Positions 56,080-64,000 of a stretch of 64,000 nucleotides of DNA are shown one piece after another. The translations under genes were made by a program, and so were the position numbers. The notes beneath the pieces are model-generated. The model searched no databases and was not told the origin of the DNA. It saw nothing but the letters and a program-made list of their open reading frames with translations. The DNA is taken from assembly GCA_934486635.1 (NCBI GenBank), contig CAKSPZ010000001.1:1-64000 (forward strand), given 5' to 3'. Position 1 is the first letter of the stretch. Every line of letters starts with the position of its first letter. Source of the DNA: an uncultured Eubacteriales bacterium. GTDB lineage: Bacteria; Bacillota; Clostridia; Oscillospirales; Acutalibacteraceae.

Positions 56080-56147
56080 GCCCATGTAGCTTACCTAGAA
56101 GAGCGTTGGTAATCATCAAAGGCGTCGGTGCAAATCCGTCCGGGGGC
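56080..56147 (+). ncRNA. tRNA-like element lacking an anticodon loop
   Basis: A 68-base sequence five bases after the sigH stop. GCCCATG at 56080 pairs with CGGGGGC at 56141-56147 (one mismatch). The D-arm-like TAGCTTACCTAGAAGAGC, and a T-arm-like GTCGG-TGCAAAT-CCGTC follow. The middle arm is TTGGT-AATC-ATCAA, with a 4-base loop instead of 7, so no anticodon can be presented. The T loop has G where tRNAs have the second T, and the D loop has A where G18 is expected. No CCA follows. Either a decayed tRNA or a structured RNA leader of the zinc-ribbon gene 34 bp downstream. Confidence 0.55.
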
Positions 56148-56180
56148 AAATATTATATAATCCAAAGCGAGGTATATTAA

Positions 56181-56456
56181 ATGTACGAAGATAAGACTCT
56201 CATCTGTAAAGAATGCGGCAAGGAATTTGTTTTCACAGCAGGAGAACAAGAATTTTATGCATCAAAAGGTTTTGTAAATGAGCCACAAAGATGTAAAGAA
56301 TGCCGTGATGCACGTAAAAACGCTGCTAGACCAGAACGTGAAATGTACACAGCAGAATGTGCTTCTTGCGGATGCGAAGCTAAAGTTCCTTTCAAACCAC
56401 GTGAAGATCGCCCGGTATATTGCAGCGAATGCTTTGCAAAGATGAGGGAAGAATAG
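56181..56456 (+). CDS. Small zinc-ribbon protein
   Basis: A 91-residue protein with two zinc-binding units: CKECGKEF...CKECRDAR (residues 9-42) and CASCGC...CSECFAKM (60-86). The first is of the zf-trcl type and the second resembles CxxC-CxxC regulatory ribbons. The function is unknown; RNA binding or metal storage are possible. GCGAGG precedes the ATG. It probably follows sigH and the tRNA-like RNA on one transcript and ends at a good terminator. Confidence 0.85.
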   Translation: MYEDKTLICKECGKEFVFTAGEQEFYASKGFVNEPQRCKECRDARKNAARPEREMYTAECASCGCEAKVPFKPREDRPVYCSECFAKMREE

Positions 56457-56483
56457 TTTATAAACTTACTTTAAGGTTTATTG

Positions 56484-56511
56484 CCCCGGTATATTTTTAT
56501 GTATGCCGGGG
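56484..56511 (+). terminator. Terminator of sigH/zinc-ribbon transcript
   Basis: CCCCGGTATA at 56484-56493 pairs with TATGCCGGGG at 56502-56511, followed by TGTTTTTTT. A textbook intrinsic terminator. Confidence 0.9.
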
Positions 56512-56534
56512 TGTTTTTTTGTCGCATTTTATAA

Positions 56535-56563
56535 TTGACAACTTTACAGATGAAGTTTAATAT
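56535..56563 (+). promoter_or_regulatory. Promoter of the DUF1858 gene
   Basis: TTGACA at 56535 and TAATAT at 56558 with 17-base spacing, 55 bases before the start. Confidence 0.6.
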
Positions 56564-56617
56564 AATACTTATGTGTTTATAATAATTATGTATTAAAAAT
56601 TTAGGAGGAAGTTTAAA

Positions 56618-56818
56618 ATGACAGTTACTAAAGATACAATTATCGGAGATATATTAGATTTTGATGAAACAACTGCTGAATATTTCTTTGAAATTGGAAT
56701 GCATTGCTTGGGTTGTCCATCGTCAAGAGGCGAAACAATAGAACAAGCTTGTATGGTTCATGGAACTGATGCAGAAGCATTGATTAAAAAAATTAATGAG
56801 CATATTAGTGCAAAGTAA
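56618..56818 (+). CDS. DUF1858 protein (hybrid-cluster-associated redox disulfide type)
   Basis: A 66-residue protein with the DUF1858 signature, a helical domain bearing GMHCLGCPSS, a CxxC pair likely to form a redox disulfide. Such proteins occur next to hybrid cluster proteins or as lone redox helpers in anaerobes. TAGGAGG precedes the ATG. No partner is adjacent; trmK follows after a terminator. Confidence 0.86.
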   Translation: MTVTKDTIIGDILDFDETTAEYFFEIGMHCLGCPSSRGETIEQACMVHGTDAEALIKKINEHISAK

Positions 56819-56837
56819 AATTTTTAATTTTTTTGTG

Positions 56838-56865
56838 ACCGCTCGGGGTAAATTTTCCGGGCGGT
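56838..56865 (+). terminator. Terminator of the DUF1858 gene
   Basis: ACCGCTCGG at 56838-56846 pairs with CCGGGCGGT at 56857-56865 (one G-T), followed by TATTTT. Confidence 0.8.
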
Positions 56866-56918
56866 TATTTTGACAAAAAGTAAAGAAATTGAAATTTTTT
56901 ATGGAGAAAAGCAAAAAT

Positions 56919-57587
56919 ATGAAGCTTGATAATAGACTGCATTTATGCGCACAATCAGTAAGAAACGGAGCTAGAATAGCAGATATAGGAACAGATCATG
57001 CGTATCTTTCTATATGGCTTATGAAAAATAAACTAATATCACATGCAATAGCTGCAGACCTTAGAGAAGGTCCGTTACTTAATGCCCAAAACAATATAAA
57101 AAAATATGGCATGGAACAATATATAGAAACAAGGCTATCTGATGGTCTTGATAATATAAATGAAAATGAAGTTGATGATATTATTATAGCTGGTATGGGT
57201 GGAGAACTTATAATAAATATTATAAAAAGGGCAGGTTGGCTGAAAAACCAAAATAAAAGTTTGATTTTACAACCGATGTCTGCAGAACAGGAATTAAGAG
57301 AATTTTTGTTTTCAGAAGGATTTAATTTAAATACAGAAAAAGCAGTGGTATCTTATGGAAAAGTCTACAGTGTAATGTCTGTAAATTATAAAGGAAATCT
57401 TAAATATCATGATAAACTTTATCCATACATAGGACCATTGACAGATAATTTGACTGATGAGGCTCATTTATACATTGAAAAAGAAATAAGAAATTTAAAT
57501 AATAAAGTAATAGGATTAAATTCAACAAATCAATATGAAAAAGCAGCATTTTTACGAGATATAATAGATGAATTAAAGAAAATATAA
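56919..57587 (+). CDS. trmK: tRNA (adenine22-N1)-methyltransferase
   Basis: Methylates A22 of tRNA with SAM; 222 residues. The SAM pocket IADIGTDHAYLSIWLM, AADLREGPLLNAQNNI and DDIIIAGMGGELI match TrmK. ATG 56919 (MKLDNRLHL) agrees with the family start; ATG 56901 and TTG 56889 are in frame but add unrelated residues. The spacing from GGAG is rather long. It is 14 bp from the Nif3-like gene, a common Firmicute pair. Confidence 0.91.
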   Translation: MKLDNRLHLCAQSVRNGARIADIGTDHAYLSIWLMKNKLISHAIAADLREGPLLNAQNNIKKYGMEQYIETRLSDGLDNINENEVDDIIIAGMGGELIINIIKRAGWLKNQNKSLILQPMSAEQELREFLFSEGFNLNTEKAVVSYGKVYSVMSVNYKGNLKYHDKLYPYIGPLTDNLTDEAHLYIEKEIRNLNNKVIGLNSTNQYEKAAFLRDIIDELKKI

Positions 57588-57601
57588 AAGGAGCGATGAA
57601 A

Positions 57602-58381
57602 ATGTCCAAGGTTTGTGAGATTTTTCAATACATTAATAAAATAGCACCTTTTGAAACAGCTATGGATTTTGATAATGTAGGCCTTTTAGTTGGAGATTCT
57701 AATGAAAATGTAAAAAAATGTTTAGTTGCTTTGGATATAACAAATAATGTTATAAAAGAAGCAAAAAAATTACAGGCTAATTTAATTATTAGTCATCACC
57801 CGGTAATTTTTAATCCTATAAAGACTTTGGATGTTAATACTGTGCCATATAATTTAGTTAAAGAGGGAATATCAGCGATTTGTGCACATACAAATCTTGA
57901 TATGGCTATTTTTGGTGTAAACTCTTGTTTAGCAGATGCACTAAATATAAAAAATGTGAAAGCATTGTCAATATATAAAGTATTAGGAAACGAATTACCT
58001 ATGGGATTAGTTGGCGAATTAGATGAGTATTATAACTGTGAAGAATTTGCTAAATTGGTAAAAGATAAATTAAATTGTAATGGGGTTAGGTATACAAATA
58101 TCCCAAAAAGAATAAAAAAGGTTGCACTTTGTTCTGGTGCAGGAGGTAATTTAATAAGTGAAGCTAAAAAAAGTAATGCAGATGCTTTTATTACCGGAGA
58201 AATAAAACACCATGAAATATTATATGCTGTAGAAAATGACATTTGTGTTGTGGATGCAGGTCACTTTAAAACAGAGGATATTGTAATTTTACCGCTTATT
58301 TCTAAGTTGAAAAGTGAGTTTAAATCAATAGAATTTATAAAATCATCAGCATGTACAGACAAAATAGATTACATGGTTTAA
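57602..58381 (+). CDS. Nif3-like dinuclear metal protein (YqfO)
   Basis: A 259-residue member of the NIF3/GTP cyclohydrolase I type 2 homologue family. FDNVGLLVGD, LIISHHPVIFNPIK, HTNLDMAIFGVN and DAGHFKTE provide the metal ligands of the dinuclear site. It lacks the PII-like insert of the longer YqfO. The ATG at 57602 with GGAG eight bases upstream is preferred over the one at 57596. Function is unclear; it is encoded beside trmK in many Firmicutes. Confidence 0.88.
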   Translation: MSKVCEIFQYINKIAPFETAMDFDNVGLLVGDSNENVKKCLVALDITNNVIKEAKKLQANLIISHHPVIFNPIKTLDVNTVPYNLVKEGISAICAHTNLDMAIFGVNSCLADALNIKNVKALSIYKVLGNELPMGLVGELDEYYNCEEFAKLVKDKLNCNGVRYTNIPKRIKKVALCSGAGGNLISEAKKSNADAFITGEIKHHEILYAVENDICVVDAGHFKTEDIVILPLISKLKSEFKSIEFIKSSACTDKIDYMV

Positions 58382-58421
58382 AAAACTTTTTGTTTTGAAC
58401 TATATTTTTGGAGGTGATATT

Positions 58422-60146
58422 ATGGCGCTTGATGGGGCTTTTTTAAGGCATATGAAAAATGAAATAGAAAACACAGCAATAGATGCAAGAATAGATAAGA
58501 TTCATCAACCTAATAAAGAGGAATTTATTTTTTCATTTAGAGGAAAAACAGGTGTCTATAAGCTTTTATTATCCGCAAGAGCAAATAGTTCAAGAGTACA
58601 TTTTACAAAAGATATACCTGAAAATCCTAATGTGCCTCCTATGCTATGTATGTTATTTAGAAAAAAATTACAGGGAGCAAAGCTGATAAGGGTACGCCAA
58701 AAAGACCTAGAAAGAGCTTTATTTTTAGACTTCGAGGCAACAAATGAATTAGGCGATAAAGTTTTATTAACAGTTGTTGTCGAAATAATGGGTAAATATA
58801 GTAATGTCATATTAATTGATGAGAATGAAAAAATAATTGATGCATTAAAAAGAGTCGATTTTTTAATGTCATCAAAAAGACAAATACTACCTTCAATTAA
58901 ATATGAGTTACCACCGGGACAAGATAAATTAAGTTTATTAAATGATAGTATTGATGTTATTATTGATAAGGTTACAACCTCATTGCAAAATTATTCATTA
59001 GCAAATGCTTTACTTAATAATGTTCAAGGAATATCTCCTATAATATGTAAAGAAATAGAATATAACATAAAAAATAATAAAGATACAACTTTATATAAAG
59101 AGTTACAAAAGCTTTCATATATAATAGAAAATTGTACGGGAATTCCTGTGATGATTTGTGAGAATGATAGACCAAAAGATTTTTCTTTTATTAACGTTAA
59201 TCAATATCAAAATAAATTAAATATAAAAAAATATGATAACTTTTCAATGCTATTGGATGACTTTTTTAGCGACAGAGATAAAATAGACAGAATGAAAGTA
59301 AAGTCATTTAATTTAAATAAGCAAATTAATAATATTTTATCAAGACTTAGAAAGAAAATAAAAATTCAAGAAAAAGAAATAGAACAAAGTGAAAATAAAG
59401 AAAATATGAGGGTGTTTGCAGATATTATCAATGCAAATCTTTATAAAATAGAAAAAGGTGCCAGCGAAGTAACACTTGAAAATTTTTATGATGAAAATTT
59501 AGAGAAAGTAAAAATAAAATTAAATCCTATGTTGTCAGCCGCTAAAAACGCGCAAAACTTTTATAAATCTTATAGGAAATCAAAAGTAGCAAAAGAAGTT
59601 TTAGAAAAAGAAATAGAAAAAGCAAAAGAGGAAATAAGTTATCTTGAAACAGTAAGTGACTGCTTAAATAGAGCAGAAACAGAAAATGAATTGATTGCAA
59701 TAAGAGATGAGATGACGGCACAAGGATATATAAAAGAAAAAAAAATAAATCATAAAAAGCAGGTTGCATTGTCACCAATAGAATATATTTTGGATGATAA
59801 AGTGAAAATATTAGTTGGCAGAAATAATCATCAGAATGATAAGTTAACTTTAAAAACAGCATTAAAAAACGATATTTGGTTTCATGTAAAAGATATACCT
59901 GGTTCACATGTTATTTTATTTACTGATAAAGAAAATATAACAGATGAAATATTAAGTCAGGCAGCACAAATTGCAGCTTATCACAGTAAAGCTAAAAATT
60001 CATCTAATGTGCCAGTTGATTATGCATTGGTGAAGGATGTCAAGAAACCTAGTGGAGCAAAACCAGGCAAAGTTATTTATAATAATTATAAAACCTTATA
60101 TGTTACACCTGATATAAAATTTATTAAATTTTTAAGTAAAAAATAA
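58422..60146 (+). CDS. rqcH: Ribosome quality-control factor RqcH (NFACT family)
   Basis: Binds stalled 50S-nascent chain complexes and adds C-terminal alanine tails; 574 residues. The NFACT-N domain starts MALDGAFLRHMKNEIEN. Coiled coils at about 280-430 form the long CC arm. The NFACT-R domain has DIWFHVKDIPGSHVIL, AAYHSKAKNSSNVPVDYA and KVIYNNYKTLYV. The ATG at 58422 follows GGAGGTG. It was formerly annotated as fibronectin-binding protein. Confidence 0.93.
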   Translation: MALDGAFLRHMKNEIENTAIDARIDKIHQPNKEEFIFSFRGKTGVYKLLLSARANSSRVHFTKDIPENPNVPPMLCMLFRKKLQGAKLIRVRQKDLERALFLDFEATNELGDKVLLTVVVEIMGKYSNVILIDENEKIIDALKRVDFLMSSKRQILPSIKYELPPGQDKLSLLNDSIDVIIDKVTTSLQNYSLANALLNNVQGISPIICKEIEYNIKNNKDTTLYKELQKLSYIIENCTGIPVMICENDRPKDFSFINVNQYQNKLNIKKYDNFSMLLDDFFSDRDKIDRMKVKSFNLNKQINNILSRLRKKIKIQEKEIEQSENKENMRVFADIINANLYKIEKGASEVTLENFYDENLEKVKIKLNPMLSAAKNAQNFYKSYRKSKVAKEVLEKEIEKAKEEISYLETVSDCLNRAETENELIAIRDEMTAQGYIKEKKINHKKQVALSPIEYILDDKVKILVGRNNHQNDKLTLKTALKNDIWFHVKDIPGSHVILFTDKENITDEILSQAAQIAAYHSKAKNSSNVPVDYALVKDVKKPSGAKPGKVIYNNYKTLYVTPDIKFIKFLSKK

Positions 60147-60216
60147 AGTCAATTATCAAAAATGTTAAATATAAAAGTGTATATGTAGTCAATACGCCTA
60201 TTATGTTTTTCATGCA

Positions 60217-60245
60217 TTGACTTTTATCTATATATAGGGTATAAT
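60217..60245 (+). promoter_or_regulatory. Promoter of nrdDG
   Basis: TTGACT at 60217 and TATAAT at 60240 with a 17-base spacer, 61 bases before nrdD. NrdR box 1 lies inside its spacer. Confidence 0.75.
60225..60240. promoter_or_regulatory. NrdR box candidate 1
   Basis: CTATATATAG at 60228-60237 equals the CwATATATwG core of the NrdR box. It sits between -35 and -10, where repressor binding would block RNA polymerase. Confidence 0.55.
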
Positions 60246-60266
60246 TTTTAAAGTAATCTAAATAAA

Positions 60267-60282
60267 ATACTATATCTTGTAT
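60267..60282. promoter_or_regulatory. NrdR box candidate 2
   Basis: ATACTATATCTTGTAT at 60267-60282 matches the box acaCwAtATaTwGtgt in most positions. Its core starts exactly 42 bp after that of box 1, four helical turns, so both face the same side of the DNA. Confidence 0.55.
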
Positions 60283-60305
60283 ACTGAATTTTAGGAGGAA
60301 AAAAT

Positions 60306-62654
60306 ATGATTAGCACTATTGTAAAAAGAGATGGAAGAAAAGCAGAGTTTAATAGGGATAAGGTTGCGCAAGCAATTTTTAGAGCAGCTACTAAAATGGG
60401 TGGAAATAATTATGAATTAGCAGAAAGTTTAGCTAATCAAGTTGTAAAATATATGGACGATGAGAATTTTGGAGATACTGTTACGGTAGAACATGTACAA
60501 GATGTAGTGGAAAAGGTTCTTATAGAGAATGGCCATGCACAGACAGCTAAGGAATATATATTGTTTAGGTCTGATAGAACTCGTGTTAGAGAAATGAACA
60601 CACGATTAATGAAAATTTATGAGGGACTTACATTTAAGGCAGCTAAAGATAATGATGTAAAAAGAGAAAATGCAAATATAGATGGCGATACAGCAATGGG
60701 AACTATGTTGAAATATGGTTCGGAGGGTGCTAAACAGTTTTATGAAATGTATATATTAGACCCAAGATTTGCTAAAGCTCATGCACAAGGCGATATACAT
60801 ATTCATGACCTTGACTTTTTAACATTAACTACAACTTGTTGTCAAATAGATATGGATAAATTGTTTACAAATGGATTTTCAACAGGCCATGGCTTTTTAA
60901 GAGAACCTAATGATATAATAAGTTATGCAGCTTTAGCATGTATAGCTATACAAGCTAATCAAAATGACCAACATGGAGGACAGAGTGTACCTAATTTTGA
61001 TTATGCTATGGCAAAAGGTGTTGCAAAGACTTATAGTAGAACATATAGGCAGAATTTAATTAGAGCTGTAGAATTACTTACAGATGAAGCTGATGCAAAG
61101 GGAACCTGTGAAAGTATAATATCTCAAGCAGAACAAGAAACAAATGCTAAGGCTACACTTCAAAATGGTGAAGTGTATATGAAGAGGGAACTTGAAATTT
61201 TATCTGAGCTTTTTGGAGAAAGTATAGCTAATAAAATACAAAAATTTGCATGTAAACATGCTAATGAAGAAACAAATAGATCTACATATCAAGCAATGGA
61301 AGCTTTAGTACATAATTTAAATACAATGCATTCAAGAGCAGGAGCACAAGTTCCATTTAGTTCTATAAATTATGGTATGGATACAAGTCCAGAAGGTAGA
61401 TTAGTTATAAAAAAGATACTTTTAGCTACCGAAAGAGGCCTTGGTAACGGAGAAACACCAATATTTCCAATTCATATTTTCAAAGTTAAAGAAGGCATAA
61501 ATTATAACCCTGAAGATCCAAACTATGACTTATTTAAGTTAGCTTGTCGAGTAAGTTCAAAAAGACTATTTCCGAATTTTTCATTTATTGATGCACCGTT
61601 TAATTTACAATACTATAAGCCAGGACACCCAGAGACTGAAGTAGCTTATATGGGATGTAGAACAAGAGTTATGGCTAATCATTATGACCCAACAAGAGAA
61701 ATTGTAAATGGTAGAGGTAATTTAAGTTTTACATCAATCAATTTACCAAGACTTGCTATAGAAAGTAATAAAAATGTAGATGCATTCTATAAAATGCTGG
61801 ATGAAAAAATTGATTTAGTAATAGAACAACTTTTAGCTAGGTTTGAATTACAAGCAGCAAAAAAAGTTAGAAATTTTCCATTCTTAATGGGTCAAGGCGT
61901 ATGGATAGATTCAGATAAATTAGGATTAGACGATGAAGTTAGAGAAGTGTTAAAACATGGTACATTGACTTTAGGCTTTATTGGGTTAGCGGAATGTTTA
62001 AAAGCTTTGATAGGAGAACATCACGGAGAAAGTGAAAAAGCACAAAAATTAGGTCTTGAAATAGTTGGACATATGAGAAAACGTATGGATGAAGCTACTG
62101 AAAAGTATAATATGAACTTTTCTTTGATTGCAACTCCTGCAGAAGGATTATCAGGAAGATTTGTAAATATGGACGCTAAAAGATACGGAAAAATTCCGGG
62201 CGTTACCGATAGAGATTATTACACTAATTCTTTCCATATACCTGTTTATTATAATATTTCCTCTTGGGATAAAATAAAAAAAGAAGCTCCATATCATGCA
62301 CTTACCAATGGTGGACATATTTCGTATATTGAACTTGATGGAGATCCAACTAAAAATATTGATGCATTTGAGCAGGTTGTTCGTTGCATGAAAGAGTCAG
62401 GAATTGGATATGGTTCAATAAATCATCCAGTTGATAGAGATCCCGTTTGTGGATATACAGGAATAATAAATGACGTTTGTCCTATGTGTGGAAGAAAAGA
62501 AAGCGATGGGGGTCCAAAGTTTGAACGTATTCGTAGAATAACAGGATACCTTGTAGGAACAGTAGATAGATTTAATAATGCTAAACAAGCAGAGGAACGT
62601 GATAGAGTTAAACACTCTGTAAGTATGCCTTCATGTGATTGTGAGATGAAATAA
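60306..62654 (+). CDS. nrdD: Anaerobic ribonucleoside-triphosphate reductase
   Basis: Class III glycyl-radical enzyme that makes dNTPs from NTPs under anaerobic conditions; 782 residues. An ATP cone at about 1-95 starts VKRDGRKAEFNRDKVAQAI. The barrel follows (THGGQSVPNFDYAMA-like HGGQSVPNFDYA, ATTTCCQID). Zinc-site CGYTG...CPMCG is near 720, and the radical loop RRITGYLVGT puts the glycyl radical near G747. AGGAGG precedes the ATG. It is followed by nrdG after 3 bp; control by NrdR is likely. Confidence 0.97.
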   Translation: MISTIVKRDGRKAEFNRDKVAQAIFRAATKMGGNNYELAESLANQVVKYMDDENFGDTVTVEHVQDVVEKVLIENGHAQTAKEYILFRSDRTRVREMNTRLMKIYEGLTFKAAKDNDVKRENANIDGDTAMGTMLKYGSEGAKQFYEMYILDPRFAKAHAQGDIHIHDLDFLTLTTTCCQIDMDKLFTNGFSTGHGFLREPNDIISYAALACIAIQANQNDQHGGQSVPNFDYAMAKGVAKTYSRTYRQNLIRAVELLTDEADAKGTCESIISQAEQETNAKATLQNGEVYMKRELEILSELFGESIANKIQKFACKHANEETNRSTYQAMEALVHNLNTMHSRAGAQVPFSSINYGMDTSPEGRLVIKKILLATERGLGNGETPIFPIHIFKVKEGINYNPEDPNYDLFKLACRVSSKRLFPNFSFIDAPFNLQYYKPGHPETEVAYMGCRTRVMANHYDPTREIVNGRGNLSFTSINLPRLAIESNKNVDAFYKMLDEKIDLVIEQLLARFELQAAKKVRNFPFLMGQGVWIDSDKLGLDDEVREVLKHGTLTLGFIGLAECLKALIGEHHGESEKAQKLGLEIVGHMRKRMDEATEKYNMNFSLIATPAEGLSGRFVNMDAKRYGKIPGVTDRDYYTNSFHIPVYYNISSWDKIKKEAPYHALTNGGHISYIELDGDPTKNIDAFEQVVRCMKESGIGYGSINHPVDRDPVCGYTGIINDVCPMCGRKESDGGPKFERIRRITGYLVGTVDRFNNAKQAEERDRVKHSVSMPSCDCEMK

Positions 62655-62657
62655 ATT

Positions 62658-63164
62658 TTGGATACATTAAGAATATCAGGGATTATACCTGAATCAATAG
62701 TGGACGGACCTGGAATAAGATTTGTAGTTTTTTCACAAGGATGTAAGCATCACTGTAAGGGTTGCCATAATCCATCTACTTTTGATTTAAATGGTGGGTC
62801 TATTGTAGATATTGAAAATATAATGAACCAAATAAAAAAGAATCCATTATTAAAAGGAGTTACTTTTTCAGGTGGAGAACCATTTTTACAAGCAAGAACT
62901 TTTTCTAAACTTGCTAAAAAGTGTCATGATATGGGATTAGATGTAATTTCATATACTGGTTACACTTTTGAGACATTGATTAATGGATTTGAGCAAAATC
63001 CTGATTGGAAAAATCTTTTGGAAAATATAGATATATTAATAGATGGACCTTTTATAGAAGAGAAAAAAAGTTTGATGCTTTTATTTAAGGGTTCATCAAA
63101 TCAGAGAATACTTGATGCAAAACTTTCACTAAAACAAGGTAAAGCAGTAATCAAAGAACTATAA
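62658..63164 (+). CDS. nrdG: Anaerobic ribonucleotide reductase activating protein
   Basis: Radical-SAM enzyme that generates the glycyl radical of NrdD; 168 residues. The 4Fe-4S motif CKHHCKGC (C29, C33, C36) is near the N terminus, followed by [12 protein letters not shown] and DILIDGPF. The start is TTG at 62658, with GAGATGA just inside nrdD as ribosome binding site, so it is translationally coupled. Two strong hairpins follow. Confidence 0.95.
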   Translation: MDTLRISGIIPESIVDGPGIRFVVFSQGCKHHCKGCHNPSTFDLNGGSIVDIENIMNQIKKNPLLKGVTFSGGEPFLQARTFSKLAKKCHDMGLDVISYTGYTFETLINGFEQNPDWKNLLENIDILIDGPFIEEKKSLMLLFKGSSNQRILDAKLSLKQGKAVIKEL

Positions 63165-63176
63165 CGGTATAAGAGG

Positions 63177-63211
63177 TAAAGGGCGGTGCAAAGAATTTGC
63201 ACCGCCCTTTA
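63177..63211 (+). terminator. Terminator of nrdDG
   Basis: A perfect 16-bp stem (63177-63192 with 63196-63211) around a 3-base loop. The stem contains GGGCGGTGCA. It begins 13 bases after the nrdG stop. Confidence 0.85.
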
Positions 63212-63221
63212 ATTAAATAAT

Positions 63222-63262
63222 AAATCCGTGCATAATTTTTATTTAAAATTATGCACGGATTT
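63222..63262. terminator. Bidirectional terminator between nrdG and secA
   Basis: A perfect 18-bp stem (63222-63239 with 63245-63262) with a 5-base loop; T runs lie on both sides. It ends 23 bases from the secA stop. Confidence 0.85.
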
Positions 63263-63284
63263 TATCTTAATCATTAATTATTAA

Positions 63285-64000
63285 TTATTTGTCTATTCCA
63301 CAACACTTTTTATATTTTTTACCACTTCCGCATGGGCAAGGATCATTTCTGCCGATTTTTTCAGTATTGCGGACAGTTTTTATCTCAGGAGCAACATATC
63401 CGTCAGAGGAAACAGTAGTAGGAGCATCATTGTCGTGACGTTGAGGAGTTTGGTTATTAGTTAATGAAAAAGTTAAAAGAATCTTTACCGTATCATCGCG
63501 AATAGAATCAATCATTTCGTCAAACATATCAAAACCTTCAAGGCGATACTCAACTACGGGGTCGCGTTGTGCATATGCTCTTAATCTAATTCCACGTTTT
63601 AATTCTTCCATAGCATCAATGTGACTCATCCAATAGGTATCAACATTTTTTAGAAGAACAACACGTTCAATTTCTCGCATCATTTCTTCACCAAATGTTT
63701 TTTCACGTTCCTCATATATTGATAATGCTTTTTCTTGAAGTTTTTTTGTAATATCTTCAGCTTTTAATTTTTTCAATTCATTATCATCATAAACAAGGTC
63801 ATTATCATTTATTAGCCAACCTAAATAGAAATCGCGAAGTCCAACAAAATTCCAAGATTCATCATATTTATTTGATGTTAAATAAGTATTAACTGTTTTT
63901 TCTATAGATTGTTTAATCATATTAACAATTTGACTGCGAATATCGTCACCGTCAAGGACTTTATTTCTTTGGTCATATATAATTTGACGTTGTCTATCCA
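63285..64000 (-). CDS. secA: Preprotein translocase subunit SecA (3' end only)
   Basis: ATPase motor of Sec secretion; only the C-terminal 237 residues are in the window, and the frame runs out through 64000. The helical scaffold and wing part is recognised by [47 protein letters not shown] and [13 protein letters not shown]. The tail [18 protein letters not shown] is the zinc-binding SecB/ribosome-contact motif. The rest lies beyond the window. Confidence 0.97.
   Translation of the reverse strand, partial: DRQRQIIYDQRNKVLDGDDIRSQIVNMIKQSIEKTVNTYLTSNKYDESWNFVGLRDFYLGWLINDNDLVYDDNELKKLKAEDITKKLQEKALSIYEEREKTFGEEMMREIERVVLLKNVDTYWMSHIDAMEELKRGIRLRAYAQRDPVVEYRLEGFDMFDEMIDSIRDDTVKILLTFSLTNNQTPQRHDNDAPTTVSSDGYVAPEIKTVRNTEKIGRNDPCPCGSGKKYKKCCGIDK

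Noticed and set aside
56080..56147. Cobalamin or SAM riboswitch because of GGTGCAAATCC
   Set aside because: The other conserved boxes of those riboswitches are absent, and the whole segment fits a tRNA-like fold better.

Overview
The window looks like low-GC, endospore-forming Clostridia (anaerobic Firmicutes). It carries spoIIAA-spoIIAB-sigF, spoIIR and a sigH-like sigma gene. Ribonucleotide reduction is by the oxygen-sensitive class III enzyme (nrdD-nrdG). It also has cdaA-cdaR, RqcH, strong AGGAGG-type ribosome binding sites, and many GTG and TTG starts. A perfect 24-bp palindrome with a ParB parS core at 42-65, together with rpoBC and the str genes, suggests the segment lies in the origin-proximal part of the chromosome. 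The exact genus cannot be read from the sequence.

Layout. 1-1100: parS, a broken tRNA-Asn copy, an intact tRNA-Asn and an unexplained stretch of higher GC. 1097-8110: enolase on the minus strand, then a complete NHLM-type peptide-export cassette (short HlyD-like protein, C39-peptidase ABC transporter, second ABC transporter) followed by one double-glycine precursor with a cysteine-bearing 62-residue core and no modification enzyme. 8120-14108: tRNA-Arg, rpmE, yigZ, the dgt-dnaG-rpoD block and a divergent HTH regulator/SLOG pair with a palindromic operator. 14177-26444: rpoB-rpoC-rpsL-rpsG-fusA-tuf. 26884-32305: two cell-wall peptidases, then gltX-glnS. 32482-39218: birA, DUF951, prfA, sua5, coaE, a lytic transglycosylase, an M18 aminopeptidase and coaX. 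39293-44347 (minus): cdaA-cdaR, a DUF3343/cysteine desulfurase-like pair and ispD-ispF. 44670-49000: a Vat-like acetyltransferase, tRNA-Arg, yebC, spoIIR, ispE and trpS. 49204-54069: folC, the spoIIA operon and two bacterial PH-domain membrane proteins. 54502-64000: mtnN, sigH, a tRNA-like element, a zinc-ribbon protein, DUF1858, trmK, a Nif3-like gene, rqcH, nrdDG with two NrdR-box candidates, and the 3' end of secA.

Most genes are ordinary housekeeping genes: transcription, translation, coenzyme A and isoprenoid precursor synthesis, wall remodelling and the early forespore programme. The most unusual signal is non-coding. Four intergenic segments (26476-26646, 32354-32459, 43033-43164, 50604-50727) each fold into a four-way cloverleaf: a closing stem plus three internal hairpins packed with almost no unpaired bases. 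Their arm sequences differ from one element to the next. Several simple hairpins elsewhere (8067, 13319, 14071, 39250) share G-rich, GCACCGC-type stems with each other and partly with the cloverleaf closing stems. Other points of interest are the NHLM cassette without tailoring enzymes, a tRNA-like element lacking an anticodon loop behind sigH, a Spo0A box before sigH, and the candidate operator of the HTH/SLOG pair.

All calls were made by reading the sequence and the protein motifs. No search or folding program was run. Start codons were moved downstream wherever a Shine-Dalgarno sequence clearly favoured an internal start.
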